This document shows, piece by piece, positions 45,806 to 56,797 of a DNA stretch of 64,000 nt (position 1 is the first letter of the stretch; each line of letters opens with the position of its first letter). Position numbers and translations under genes: made by a program. Under the pieces are notes generated by a model. It saw only the letters and a list, made by a program, of their open reading frames with translations. It ran no database searches and had not been told where the DNA came from. Source of the DNA: Epicoccum nigrum (lineage: Eukaryota; Ascomycota; Dothideomycetes; Pleosporales; Didymellaceae); contig KZ107861.1 of assembly GCA_002116315.1 (NCBI GenBank), forward strand, positions 74,952-138,951, written 5' to 3'.

Positions 45806-48009
45806 ATGGCCCAGCCAACACACCAACGAGCGCGCCGGACCATCAAAGCGTGCGTGATCTGTCACAAGAAGAAGGTTCGGTGCGACATCGACGAAGTGCA
45901 AGGAGACCGATGTACGCCGTGCATTCGAGACAACTATGACTGCATCCCTCGAGAGCGCAAGCGCAAAAGATTCACTTTCAGTCCGTCACCACCTGCGCAC
46001 CACAGCCGAGCCAGGACACAGGAAGGGGAGTCCTCAGTCGCAGGAAGTCTCACAGACAGCATGCCTCACAACCACACAGCATGTGGTAATTTGGGTGAGA
46101 GAATTAATCATGTCCTTGAACCGAACGGCGCAGCAACATTGCCTGTCCAGGAGCTGAAGTCCGAGGTTGATTTCGGCAGAAGACTGTCGAGTACCGCGAG
46201 TCTGCAGGAGCCTCCACTTTTGGAACGTCAATTCGATCCAACGCTCAACTCACCCTACGGAAGCGTGCCATTCCATGCAATGCCCGAAACTAATTATCGA
46301 CAGCGGAATAGTGTCAGTTACCTCGGAAGATTGGAATATCTCCGTGGTGACGTTCCTGTTGACGATGACTCCGAGCTGCCAAGTAAGGTACCGCATCGAC
46401 TAACTACCACCGACATTGAAATACTTCGGATTCAACAAGTCACCGAGCTTCCTCCTAGAGCAGTTCGTGAGAGTTTGCTGGATGCATTCTGGACGAAATG
46501 CCACCCATGGACCCCGGTTGTGGATCGTAGCTGGATAGATGAACGAAGTCCTGGCACAACTTCGCTATTGCTTCAACATGCAATTTTCCTGGCTGGAAGT
46601 AGAGTCAGTGCAGCCGTTTCAAACTATCCTTCTGAAGAATTCTACAAAAAGGCCAGATTGCTGTTCTGGATGGGCGCAGAAGACGATCCAATCATCAACG
46701 TTGCTTCGGCCTGCCTTCTGCAATGGTGGAATCCAGAGGGTCCAGAAAGGGTATCTCTAGATACCAGTAGCTTTTGGGTACGAGTTTGCGTTGGCCTTGC
46801 GTATCAAGTTGGGTTACACCGGGAGCCGAATGGGAAGCCCGATGCCGGTTTACGCAAACGAATATGGTGGTCACTAGTGACTCGTGACTGTCTGATTAAC
46901 GCTGGCCACGGTCGACCACGCGCAATTGACCTAAAGCTTGCTGATGTCTCACCCATCTCCGTCTTGGATTTTGATGGGGTGACTGCTTCTGCAGATCTGT
47001 TCGCGGCATATGTGGGCATCTCGTGCATTTTAGGTATGGACTGCTCGAACTACGTGGAATTGACACGAATACTGAATGATGTCATAGGCGATCTTACACA
47101 AAGTTATCTACGTAAACAGGGGTTGCAAGAGCAGAAGAAGTCACTCGAGGACAGACTTTTCCGGTGGATCAAAACTTTACCAGACCATCTGCAGCTATGC
47201 AGAGCGGTCGAGGGGCGGCCCCTCAAGTCATATGACTTCGAAGCACGTCAATTACACGTACAATACTTCACTGTGCTGGTAATCCTTAATCGACCCCTGG
47301 ATCCCACACTGGCACCTTCGACAGCATCGCTTCTAGCATCATCATACATTGCTGGAATGTTCGAAGATTTCATGGCACGCGATGAGCTGCGGTATCTCGG
47401 TCCAATCTTCACTTTCTATTGCCTCACGGCTGGTATGGCACAACTTTCGTGTTATCGGTATTCAGAGCTAGTGAGCCTCGCCGAGCAGAATCTCAACATC
47501 CTAGCTCGAGCACTTGAGGAGCTCAGTAAGAGATGGCCCACTGCTGTTGGCAGCCTGAAACATCTGTGAGTGCTTGTACTTTACAACTTATCCCGGTAGT
47601 TACTGACATGAACACCAGAATGGATATCCGTGGGAAAGCTACACAGCGACCCCACATCGGCCCATTTCCTGATATATGTCTTCCAAGGACGACTGTGCAG
47701 TTCTTCTCGGACTTTGGCCCGGATCTCTGCCGAATGTGGCACCTCATCCACCAGCGACTACCTCAAGCGGCGAACTTCGCGCCAAGGGAGCTTGAGATGG
47801 CAGGCATCTTACACGGTCTGCGCACACCAAACAATCATCATCTCGACCTTGAGATCCCCACGGATGCCAACCAGCATCTGATGAACAACCAGCCACCGAT
47901 AGGGACATCACTCGAGCCAACGCTGTTGCAGCCACAAGAATGGTTCGGTCCTTATGCCATGGGTAATTGGCTGATGACTGATTGGGATCAAGGAAGTCTG
48001 GGATGGTAG
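45806..48009 (+). CDS. Zn2Cys6 transcription factor, CTF1/FarA-like
   Basis: Two exons (45806-47565 and 47619-48009) give 716 aa. The binuclear cluster is complete, with Cys16, 19, 26, 36, 39 and 46 spaced 2-6-9-2-6, followed by the basic run PRERKRKRF. The middle homology region shows LLLQHAIFLAGS, LLQWWNPEGPE, GLAYQVGLHREP and RKRIWWSLVTRD. This architecture matches regulators annotated as cutinase transcription factor 1 or fatty-acid regulators, but the assignment is from motif memory and is moderate. Its neighbours are acyl-CoA enzymes whose promoters carry CCTCGG, the FarA/FarB site, so it may regulate some of them. It could equally control other genes. Confidence 0.85.
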
Positions 48010-48141
48010 GGGCTATGAAAGTGCAAGGCAGCCTTGCATTCGCAGTCTCAATTGCACTGCTCGAGCTGAACGAGTCAGCGACAAGGCTGGGATACCGAGA
48101 ATCGCCGGGTAGGAGCTTCCCCACGTCTCCGCATTCTGGAG

Positions 48142-48147
48142 CCGAGG
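48142..48147 (-). promoter_or_regulatory. CCGAGG motif upstream of the enoyl-CoA hydratase
   Basis: The FarA/FarB-type hexamer lies 160 bp upstream of the ATG at 48307, within the 297-bp gap after the regulator gene. Confidence 0.45.
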
Positions 48148-48306
48148 GTCACGCTTCCCGCCCGCGCAAAAACGGACCACATCTCCGAGCATCGTCACCA
48201 CGTCAACAACATGCGCAGACTGCAGATCAACAGTCCCGAAAATATTGATACCGAAGTGCAATTGACCTGACGAACTGTTGCCATTCGACTGCATCCCATT
48301 ACAACC

Positions 48307-49092
48307 ATGACACTGGGTCCGTACACCAACCTGCGCGTGGACCGTTATGATCGCGTCTACGTAATCACCATGCAAAAGGCGCCTGAGAATCGTCTCAATG
48401 TCAAGTTCGCACAGGAGATCATTCGCGCGTTACGAGACATAGAGAACGAGTTGGGGCCAGACTCAGAAGGCTGCGTGATCATAAGAGGGAATGATGAGAA
48501 GTTTTGGTGCACAGGGTTAGAGCTAGACGAATCCGATACGAATCCACATGCAAACAGCGACGGTTTCTTTCCGGTATATAAATATGTCAAACAGATGCAT
48601 AATTACCACGAAGCTGACCAGGAGCAGCTGCTTGCAACGCTTCTAGACTATCCATTCCCCACAATCGCTCTCCTCACAGGCCACACGTTCGGCGGTGCAT
48701 GCCCATTTGCGCTTTCACACGATTACCGCATCATGAACTCCAAGCGTGGGTTCTTCAGCATGCCACCTGTGAACCTCGGCTTGCACTTCCCCGGCATTGG
48801 ATACCTTCCCCGCTTAAAGCTCCGATCACAGACAGCGCGCAAGATGCTGCTCGAGGCACACAAGTGGACAGGGAAGGAAGCGCTGGAAGACGGTATCGTG
48901 GATGAGATTGCTGATCCAAAAGAGATGCTGGATGTAGCACTTAAGAAGGCAAGAGAAATTCAGGGAAAAGCGAAGATGGGCGTGTACAGCTTGCTGAGGA
49001 ATGAACTTTGGGGCGAAGCGGCAGAAAAGATTCGAGGGATATGCTATGTGCATGGGATGAGGACGACTGCGCCGGCAAAGGCAAAGATCTAG
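48307..49092 (+). CDS. Enoyl-CoA hydratase/isomerase, probable PTS1 AKI
   Basis: A single exon encodes 261 aa of the crotonase superfamily. The oxyanion-hole regions are present: CVIIRGNDEKFWCTGLEL in the first half and LLTGHTFGGACPFALSHDYRIM with the conserved Gly-Gly. The MPPVNLGLHFPGIG segment resembles delta3,delta2-enoyl-CoA isomerases (ECI family), where the acidic residue of hydratases is replaced. Isomerase activity on unsaturated fatty acids is therefore more likely than hydratase. The C-terminus is KAKI. AKI serves as PTS1 in the Candida tropicalis multifunctional enzyme, so peroxisomal import is plausible. It lies directly downstream of the Zn2Cys6 gene on the same strand. Confidence 0.88.
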   Translation: MTLGPYTNLRVDRYDRVYVITMQKAPENRLNVKFAQEIIRALRDIENELGPDSEGCVIIRGNDEKFWCTGLELDESDTNPHANSDGFFPVYKYVKQMHNYHEADQEQLLATLLDYPFPTIALLTGHTFGGACPFALSHDYRIMNSKRGFFSMPPVNLGLHFPGIGYLPRLKLRSQTARKMLLEAHKWTGKEALEDGIVDEIADPKEMLDVALKKAREIQGKAKMGVYSLLRNELWGEAAEKIRGICYVHGMRTTAPAKAKI

Positions 49093-49807
49093 CTCGGCTG
49101 TCTCCGATGTACGCTTTAGATGCATATAATTGCCAACAGGGCCTGGGATCGATTCGTATCGCATCGAATTCCATTCTTTGCTCAAATCTGGTAAGGTCTA
49201 GGAATTAGATGTTATGAAATCGAAATTTTGAGATGCGTCAGTCAGCCAGAGCATGTTCTCTGCTCAGGTTGCATTCGTGCGCCGTAATCAATGCACTTGG
49301 CCCCAGCAGGGACTACTATAATGAGCATGCAAAGTATGGTGGTTTGTAACTAACTTTGTTCTCTCTTGCGAACTGCAGTATCGTCAATCAATAGATCAAG
49401 AAACAGTTGGGGAAGAGGGCAAAGCTGGAAGATGCACGTGAGCTATTGGAAACTTGCTTCCGGATGATCCAGGAGCTAAATGATCGCTTAGGTATTGTAA
49501 CAGTTTGCGATAAGAAATCGCAAAGAAGGGCGTTAGGTCGATGCAAGGAGTGCACAGAAGGAGCGCATGCGGTAAGCTGTTGTTAGTATAACAAGCGTCA
49601 AGATAGTAGTAACGGGCGTGATATTTCACATGCTTCACGCAGGCATACCAAGTATTGATGCGAGACGATGATGTTGTTTCGATATCAGTGCCGTAGATGT
49701 AGTGATGTCTCTTTTGTTGCCAAGACTGGTAGTGATAGTACAGAAGCAGAAAGGCCGATTGAATATTGGAAAGCAGAAAAGCCAATTAGATATTACAAAA
49801 GTCGAAA
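49093..49807. other. Convergent intergenic, 0.7 kb
   Basis: It separates the 3' ends of the hydratase and dehydrogenase genes. No gene is supported. Confidence 0.5.
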
Positions 49808-51772
49808 CTAGTGCAGATGTGCCAATGCAATACCGCTGTACGCACCATCCGTCTCATAGATCTTCTTTCTCTCACTTCCATCCATATTGAACCTATACAC
49901 CGTTCCTCCCAAATCTGTGGTATAGATATGACGATTGACAGCATCAATCTTCAACCCGATAGCCTCATGGAAGTGCCTCGCGAGCGTCTTGACCTGCCCT
50001 CCCTCCTTATCTTCAGGCCCCACGTACGCTGAATTCAACGTATTGCCTAGCGGATACTCGCCCCGATCGGTCCAGTACAACGTCTGGCTGTCATTCTCGA
50101 ACTCCAAGTCAATGGGCTCAGGCAGTTTGTCGAACAGTAACTCTACATCTGATCTCGAGGATGCTGTGTCACCATCCGCCATCTGCAGGTTTGCGCGGAA
50201 GATTTGCCCCTGGCCTCCCTTTGAAGGTCCCTTCTGGGACCAGTATAACTTCCCCGCCTTGGCATCTACAGCAATACCTACACACCACTTAGTCTGATCT
50301 TCGATATCGGCGGTGTTGAAATCGCCCGTTTGGATGATAACCTCGTGGTTGCCGCCATCGAAGTCGCAGCGATGAACGCGCAGGCCTTCACGATCACAGA
50401 AGTAAAGCTTTTTATTCTCGTGGTCGATTTTGATCTGTTTCGGGGTGTGAACCTTGCCTTCTGGAATGATGGTTTGCAAATCGGAGCCGTCGAGATTGGA
50501 CGACATGATGCTGCCATTGTTGACAGAGGGAGACTTGCCCATGTTGGTCCAGAAGAGTTTGCCAGCGGAGATGGATACGTCGATGCCGTCCGGCATGGCT
50601 TGATTGCTGACGAGTGTGCGTACGTTGCTACCGTCGGCGGATGCGGTCATGATCTTGCCGGAGATCGTGGCTTTTGTCATGTCTGTGATGTTGCTTCCCA
50701 TGCCGATGTCGAGAAAGTATAGACGCGGCGCGGCAAGGTTGTCGTGGTGTCCGCCTTCGTCTTTTGAGCTCTTTGTTGTCTCACCAGGTGGATAGAGGCC
50801 GCCTTTGCCAGACTTAGCGCCCAGCTTTCCTTCCTCGACGAAGTTTTTCTGGAGCCAGTCTCTGGCTGTAGGATCCAGGTGGCGTTCCTGGATGTAGTTG
50901 TCTTCAATAAATGCCACAGTGTCCAGGCCTACCGCATCCATCATGCCGCAGGGTCCTACTGGATTGTCCTTGAACATTGTCATGAAAAGTTTATCGATCT
51001 CCTTTGGTTCCGAAACTCCTTCTGCCATGATCAACAAGGTCTCTCTCTTGACGGCGGCCCATAATCGATTGAAAATGAAACCGGTTGACTCTTTGCGCGC
51101 AATTGCTGGAGTCATCCCAGCATCTTCAAGCTTTGATTTCAAGAATTGAAGAACATCTGTGTCGGTCTCTCCGCAGGTCATAAGCTCAACGACGTTGTTA
51201 CCAGGTGGCATGTAGTAATGCATATTGCATACACGCAGCCGTCGCTTCTGATCTACCTTGTCCAACATAAGTCGTGACTTGTACGATGATGAATTAGATG
51301 CCAGTATACAGTCTTGCGGCGCATGCTGGTCAAGCTGTCCCATCATCGAAATCTTGAGATCCAGCTTCTCTGGTAACGCCTCAATGACCAGCCAAGCATT
51401 CTTGACAGCTGACTCCATACTCTCTGTCGTGCTGAATTTTGCGTGTTTCCTTTGGTTTCCCGTGATCTTAGCATATTCCTCCCGAGTGTGTTCGATGTAC
51501 TCAGCCGCTGCATTGCGCTGCTGCTCATTAAGATCACACAGGACCGTCTCGTAGTCTGCAGCCACCCAGGAAGAGGCAATTCGTCGACCAAGAACCCCCC
51601 CTCCTAAGATTGCAACTGTTCTTGAGGTGACATCTGGCGCCTTCCATGATCCCTGCGGAGGCTTAGGTGATTGTTGACTTTGTGAATGCGCATACCGCGC
51701 CAGTGAGAGAGCCCAAGTACTTCGAGCGGTCTTGTGGAGATGCCGAACATGCAGACTGGGACGTAGAAGCAT
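49808..51772 (-). CDS. 3-hydroxyacyl-CoA dehydrogenase fused to a YWTD beta-propeller
   Basis: A single exon encodes 654 aa. Residues 1-35 are Arg/Ser-rich and lack acidic residues, like a mitochondrial presequence. Residues about 52-345 form an NAD-binding 3-hydroxyacyl-CoA dehydrogenase: VAILGGGVLGRR with the GxGxxG fold, ASNSSSYKS, the catalytic-His region NMHYYMPPG, and GFIFNRLWAA. After a short linker, about 365-654 carry six-blade-type YWTD repeats of the LDL-receptor class, for example KLFWTNMG, KLYFCDREG, KLYWSQKG and TLYWTDRGEY. The first domain oxidises 3-hydroxyacyl-CoA with NAD; the propeller's role is unknown. Two CCTCGG motifs lie 326-338 bp upstream. The reading frame crosses the junction without a break, so the fusion is not an intron artefact. 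Confidence 0.9.
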   Translation of the reverse strand: MLLRPSLHVRHLHKTARSTWALSLARYAHSQSQQSPKPPQGSWKAPDVTSRTVAILGGGVLGRRIASSWVAADYETVLCDLNEQQRNAAAEYIEHTREEYAKITGNQRKHAKFSTTESMESAVKNAWLVIEALPEKLDLKISMMGQLDQHAPQDCILASNSSSYKSRLMLDKVDQKRRLRVCNMHYYMPPGNNVVELMTCGETDTDVLQFLKSKLEDAGMTPAIARKESTGFIFNRLWAAVKRETLLIMAEGVSEPKEIDKLFMTMFKDNPVGPCGMMDAVGLDTVAFIEDNYIQERHLDPTARDWLQKNFVEEGKLGAKSGKGGLYPPGETTKSSKDEGGHHDNLAAPRLYFLDIGMGSNITDMTKATISGKIMTASADGSNVRTLVSNQAMPDGIDVSISAGKLFWTNMGKSPSVNNGSIMSSNLDGSDLQTIIPEGKVHTPKQIKIDHENKKLYFCDREGLRVHRCDFDGGNHEVIIQTGDFNTADIEDQTKWCVGIAVDAKAGKLYWSQKGPSKGGQGQIFRANLQMADGDTASSRSDVELLFDKLPEPIDLEFENDSQTLYWTDRGEYPLGNTLNSAYVGPEDKEGGQVKTLARHFHEAIGLKIDAVNRHIYTTDLGGTVYRFNMDGSERKKIYETDGAYSGIALAHLH

Positions 51773-52097
51773 CGTGGTGATTTGCTCTTTCCAATGACAT
51801 CGATACCACCCTCCCTAAATGAAACTGCAATCTGCTGTGTACACTATTGGCCGCCATTCTTAGTCGGATTCTGGTAACCTCGTCATTGTTACGAGCGGGC
51901 AGTACCGCACAGAACTACGTCAAGCGTCTCAACACATTCGAAATCAGTAACCAAGTATCAACTTGCATCTGGTAGTCAAAAACTCAACCCGCCATAGTTT
52001 CTTGTAAGACGCTTGAACTTGCTTGTGAAAGACAAGCTTCCGGGCGATGCCGTCAATGACGCCATGCTAGTTCCAGCTCTGACCAATCAGAAGCGTG

Positions 52098-52110
52098 CCT
52101 CGGTCCTCGG
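52098..52110 (+). promoter_or_regulatory. Paired CCTCGG motifs upstream of the dehydrogenase-propeller gene
   Basis: Two CCTCGG hexamers (52098-52103 and 52105-52110) are separated by one base. A TATATAAG follows on the plus strand. The dehydrogenase ATG lies about 330 bp away on the minus strand. Confidence 0.45.
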
Positions 52111-52396
52111 TATATAAGATCTCATGCGCGTTGTCAACGCGTACGGGTCTGGAACTCGCAAGTCGTGCGAGTTGAGCCGCACTGTATGGCGTTCTGTTGA
52201 GACGTGATGTGGAATGGCTTCTCCTTCAAAAGCGAGCCACAAAGCTCTCTAGCCAAAATTGCGGTCGTTTTGAAAGCCGGTACGCAGAGAGCGTTAAGCG
52301 TGAGGAAAGAGGCAAAGATTGGAGATGTAGAGTATGATTGATGTGCAGCTACCCGAAACTTTGACGCTTGACCATCAAGCTGTCTAGTCATTGCAT

Positions 52397-52438
52397 CGCA
52401 TCGCAGTGAAATATAGCGCCCCCCCCCCCCCCCCCCCC
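52397..52438 (+). repeat. Left copy of the sequence flanking the assembly gap, with C20 run
   Basis: CGCATCGCAGTGAAATATAG followed by CGC and a run of 20 C recurs at 52568-52601 immediately after the N gap, there with 12 C. This looks like two overlapping contig ends that were not merged. Confidence 0.8.
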
Positions 52439-52557
52439 TGCTCCCCAGGAACGGGCTTGCGCTTTTGAGGGACAACCCCCTGTAGTTACACGTTACCTTC
52501 ACTAAGCACTTGAAAGGAGTGGTGACAGAGATAAGTGTTAGTTCCGAGGGGTGGCGC

Positions 52558-52567
52558 NNNNNNNNNN
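52558..52567. other. Assembly gap (10 N)
   Basis: Ten N separate two contigs. The size is probably arbitrary. Confidence 0.95.
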
Positions 52568-52601
52568 CGCATCGCAGTGAAATATAGCGCCCCCCCCCCC
52601 C
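52568..52601 (+). repeat. Right copy of the gap-flanking sequence, with C12 run
   Basis: It is identical to the start of 52397-52438 up to the poly-C tract, then continues CTCCACCCTCC, unlike the left copy. Confidence 0.8.
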
Positions 52602-52666
52602 TCCACCCTCCTCCGCCCTCTCAAAGTCGATTGTACCATAATATACACAAGACTTTGTTATAACAT

Positions 52667-54086
52667 TTACTGAAAGGTGAAAATCTCATCCTGAGGCTTC
52701 GAAATTCTGCCTGTGGTGTGAAATTAGTGATTGTGTACAACAATGGGTCGCAAAATCAGACTTACCTGGCGGCTTATAGCCTCTTTTTTGCAGCATGCTT
52801 ACCATGCTTTCCATCATTGGGTCTGGGCCACAAACAAGTACCTTCGAATCCATTCCCGCTGGCGCTGGAAGAAATCTTTCGATCATGTCTTCGTTGACCC
52901 GGCCTTTTCCACCTTCCCAACCATCGGAAGGATTGCTGAGTACGTAGTGAACTTTAAATTGCTCGTACTTTGAGGCGAATGCATCCAGCTCTCTTCTCAA
53001 TAAGATATCGCCTTCGGTCTTGTTGGCATAGATTAGAGTGGTCTTGGTATCGTCTCTCGGATCTTCGCAGATGCGACGAATGATTTGAAACATGGGTGTG
53101 ATTCCGGTGCCACCTGCGATCATGCCGAGCTCCTTCACCAGATTCTTGTGGTACTTCATCTCACCCTTTGGCCCTCTGATCTCGACCTTGTCTCCGGGCT
53201 CCAATGTGCTCAAGTACGGGGTCAGTTTCCCGCCTTCGTAGATTTTTATGGTCAATTCCAGTCGGCCGGTGTCTTTATTACTGGATGTTGGTGTGTACGA
53301 CCGAGCAATCTGTTTCCCATCGACCTCGTGCCTGATTGCGATATGTTGGCCAGTTGGCAATCCCAATACTGAATTCTTATGTGGCAGACTGAACACAAAG
53401 CGGATTGTGTCGTGCGAAAGGTTGAACTTCTCCTTGAGAGGGAACTCCTGGTACTCGCGAGCGTTGAGGACGCCAAGATTGATGTCCTTCTTTTTCGATA
53501 CTGTTGCTGACTTTGGCTTGGCCTTGATGTGTGCTGGGTATGATTGAAAATCTCTGTGTGCCACGTTGAAGTTCTTTACGGTCCAAAGACTGGTGTATGC
53601 TGCGAGCGCCACACTGGCAAGCGCAGACAGGGCAAATCCTTTCCAAAAGCCACCCGTTTGGAAGCGGTGCAAGACTGAAGAGTATCTGCGACCAAGAACA
53701 ATGGCCACGATAAGCGATCCGAGCCCTCCTGCTACCACAGGCAAATGTAAGTCGTGTGATCTTGGCGGAGGCAGATTGTTGACGACGTGCACATTTAGCG
53801 GCTTGATCTCTGGCATCCGCTTTGTGTCATGGTCGACCCAATCGTCGTCGGTGATTTTTCCAATACGGAAGTTCTCGAGGATTTCTCGTGCATCGGTTGA
53901 GTGCCCAATATCTTCGTATGCAGTCGTAGCATCCGCACCTGCGTTTTCCAAGAGAAATTCCTTGCCTCCTGGATGATCTTCCTGATAGTCCGTCACATCG
54001 TAGACGTGATTCCATACAACAATCCAGAGATCTTCCTTCGATGTATGTTTGCCCACCTCTTCGAGGCTGTAAATACCGTCCGTCAT
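52667..54086 (-). CDS. Cytochrome b5 / NADH-cytochrome b5 reductase fusion
   Basis: Two exons (54086-52766 and 52710-52667) give 454 aa. Residues 1-80 are a cytochrome b5 domain with HPGG (heme ligands His38 and His62). A hydrophobic segment lies near residues 117-134 and a second follows near 155-170. The C-terminal half is an FAD/NAD b5-reductase: RSYTPTS for FAD binding, GGTGITPMFQII and the NAD-binding CGPDPMMESM. The short second exon supplies the usual reductase tail (GRISKPQDEIFTFQ); without it the frame runs into an unrelated tail. Such fusions pass electrons from NADH to P450s or desaturases. It is divergently transcribed from the P450 gene, with CCGAGG 131 bp upstream. Confidence 0.93.
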
Positions 54087-54771
54087 ACTTTTGTAGAATT
54101 AATGGAGAAAAATGGGAAAATTGCAGGAAATTTTTGATACCGGCAGTGGAATTCGAAGACTTACATGCTCGTGTTCAAGGGCTAAATTTGGGGTCCTTTG
54201 GACAGTCGAACCTTGACCGAGGTAGGCGATATGTTCGCACAATGAACACTAATCCTTCCATACAATAGGTGCGCTTCTTGTGTAACACTACATGCATAAC
54301 TGGAACAAGGTGCGATGACGACGGTGGACTTGACTCGCAAGTGTTAGATGTTGGGCGATCCAGAGCCAGGCAGCCAATCTCGTCCTGCGGATGCAGCCAC
54401 ATGCAGTGGATCGACGTTAGCCGCCGGCCGCTTCCTCCGAGTCTCTCGTATCGGCACCCTTTGTAATATTTCCTAGGTTTTCCTAATGGGAGAATCAAAT
54501 CGGCCGAGAAGAATGACGTTCATATGTTAGGTGTCAGAACGTTGATAGGGCATGTAAGTATCTGGTTTACGTCATGTTCACGCTACGCTGGACGCGACTT
54601 TTCAACGTGTAACCGCGCTAAGTCTTCCCGAGGTCAAATGTACAGTGCGGTCCAACATCAATTAATCGTTAGGAGTGGGTTGGAGAGCTATTATCCATCC
54701 CATAAGACCTGCTACATCCAGATGCTGACTTTCCCTGAACTAGAATTTGTGACGCTTCTTCTTCTTCCAAC
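54087..54771. promoter_or_regulatory. Shared divergent promoter of the b5 reductase and P450 genes
   Basis: These 685 bp separate the two ATGs. CCGAGG occurs near each end (54217-54222 and 54628-54633), 131 and 138 bp from the respective ATG. Divergence and shared motifs suggest co-expression. Confidence 0.5.
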
Positions 54772-56595
54772 ATGACAATCAAAGGCTTCTACCTCGTTGG
54801 CCAACGCACAGATATCTACCGTCAAGAGATCCATATCGATCAGTACCATGACTTTGAAGCGTTGCAGGTAGCGATAGCCGAGCAGTACAACATCATCCAA
54901 GCTGCCGGCATTGGCTTACAAGATTCGAACGGCAACGATGTATCTGATCTAGATGCAGTATTGGATAGCGACGAAGATCTCGGAATCACGGTTGACGGGC
55001 AACCTATTCGCGACCCTTCAGGTCCTGAAGGGCTTCCGTTGGTAGGAAGCTACTATGAAGTCTTTCCTGACCATCTCGGAAACCACGCTCGCCTCTTCCA
55101 GAAGTACGGGTCACTCATCAAGTACGAAACTATGGGGAAACAGAATTATCTTACGAACGATCCGAAGATCGCGACGGTGGCATTTCAAGAATCTGCATTT
55201 TTCAGTAAATACATCACTCCGGAGCATCCACTGGCTGGCATTAAAGATAATCGGGCCTTGTTCATTGGCGACACAGACACAGATGCATGGCGCGCAGCCC
55301 ACAAGTTTATTCCACCCGCTATGTCACCCAAGGCTGTCCGCCACTACACTCCATTGATGGAAGCTAGCGTCAAAGACTCGTTCAGAGTTTTCGATAAGCT
55401 AGACGAGCAGGATGAGGCTTGGAATGTGTATCAGTATATGCTCAAGCTCGCCTCTCAAACGGTGTTCAAGTTTGCATTAGGGTACGATGCGCATCATTTC
55501 GATGACCCAGATTCTCCTTTAAATCCACTTGTGGTGTTGATCGCGCAGAGCTTGAGCTTGAACAAAAAGGTCACAAGTAAAGGGAGTTGGTACGCGAGCT
55601 TAGGGTGGCTACCTGGAACGTCGGCGTACGAGTTGAGCCACATCCAAGGGAGACTTTGGGGAATACTGAACGAAGGTAAGTCACTCTGAGTAGCTGAAAG
55701 TCAGGAACTTACAATGACAGCTATCGACAACGCGCCAAAGGGAGATACTGATGAAGACCTGCCTTTGCAGTCAGCAGCGCTGGGCGCAAGCTGTGTCGTT
55801 GACTATCTTAAACGCGCGACAGATGATCATGGGAAAAAGCTGCCTCGGGAGCTTGTTGTGAGTATCTTGGGATTTCACTTCCATGGTCAATCACTGATCG
55901 ACCACCAGATTCCAAACATGCTACCCATCTCTGGTGCAGGCTTCACGACTACATCATCTCTTCTGTCTTGGTTAATTTACAGTTTGTGTGTTTATGAAGG
56001 CAACCAAGACCGCCTTGTACAAGAACTCGTTGACGCAGGCGTGAATGAGAATACAAAGTGGACACCCGAGCTTTCTGATGGCCTTACCTTCCTCGATAAA
56101 TTCGTCAAGGAAACTCAACGTCTTCACAACCCGTCTTTCCAGCCTGGCCGCACTGCCAAAGTTGATTGCATTGTACCTGGGGGCTACAAGCTTCCTGCAG
56201 GATCAGTTGTAATCTGCGCTCTCCACGCGATTCACAATAACCCAGCTATCTGGTCTAATCCTGACCGCTTTGACCCAGATCGTTGGGGTACAGACGAGGT
56301 CTCAAATCGTCCAAAGAACAGTTATATGCCATTCGCCACAGGACCGAGGAGTTGTATTGGGTTCAATTTTGCGTTGGGCGAAGTAAAAGTCTTACTTCCT
56401 GAGCTTGTATACCGGTATGAGTTCAGTAAGGAGGGCGAGGAGGCGGTGACATACGATCCGGAGTTCCAGCTGATCAGGCCCATGAATCTTTATGTCAGAG
56501 CGAGGAAGAGGACGACCTGGCCGGAGAAGAGTAAAGAGGCGAAAAAGATTGCAGAGGAATATGCACAGGGTGAAGGAAATCCTGTGAAGTTCTGA
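54772..56595 (+). CDS. Cytochrome P450 with an N-terminal PB1/ubiquitin-like domain and no membrane anchor
   Basis: Three exons (54772-55675, 55721-55857, 55909-56595) give 575 aa. P450 hallmarks are present: the I-helix GAGFTTTS, the K-helix KETQR (ExxR), the PERF-like FDPDRW, and the heme loop FATGPRSCIG with Cys496. Instead of a membrane anchor, the first about 80 residues form a small alpha/beta-looking domain (YRQEIHIDQYHDFEALQVA, then GLQDSNGNDVSDLDAVL). This resembles PB1 or ubiquitin-like folds, an inference from the pattern only. The second intron is 51 nt, a multiple of three without a stop, so retention would insert 17 residues before the I-helix. Substrate is unknown; the b5 reductase next door is a likely redox partner. 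Confidence 0.9.
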
Positions 56596-56797
56596 AGGCG
56601 AGGAAAGATATGATGGATGCTGCTGTGTCTTTGTGTAAGGTGTGAGTTCCATGCTACTGTAACAATGCCAATTAGAGGATAGTTGTATAGAATTACTTGT
56701 GAATGTGTTTCAATGTATTGTGTCGCATCCCAATCCCTAATCGAAATTTATGTCAGGGACTTCCCATGATTCGAGACCGGTTTCTGTCTCTCTGTTC

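Larger units (their letters stand above)
51773..52666. other. Intergenic with assembly gap and poly-C tracts
   Basis: It holds the promoter of the dehydrogenase gene, two poly-C tracts (52419-52438 and 52590-52601), an N gap (52558-52567) and a duplicated flank. The minus-strand frame spanning the first C tract is not a gene. Confidence 0.6.

Noticed and set aside
52134..52502. Minus-strand frame with a poly-Gly tract
   Set aside because: The Gly run is only the poly-C homopolymer beside the assembly gap.
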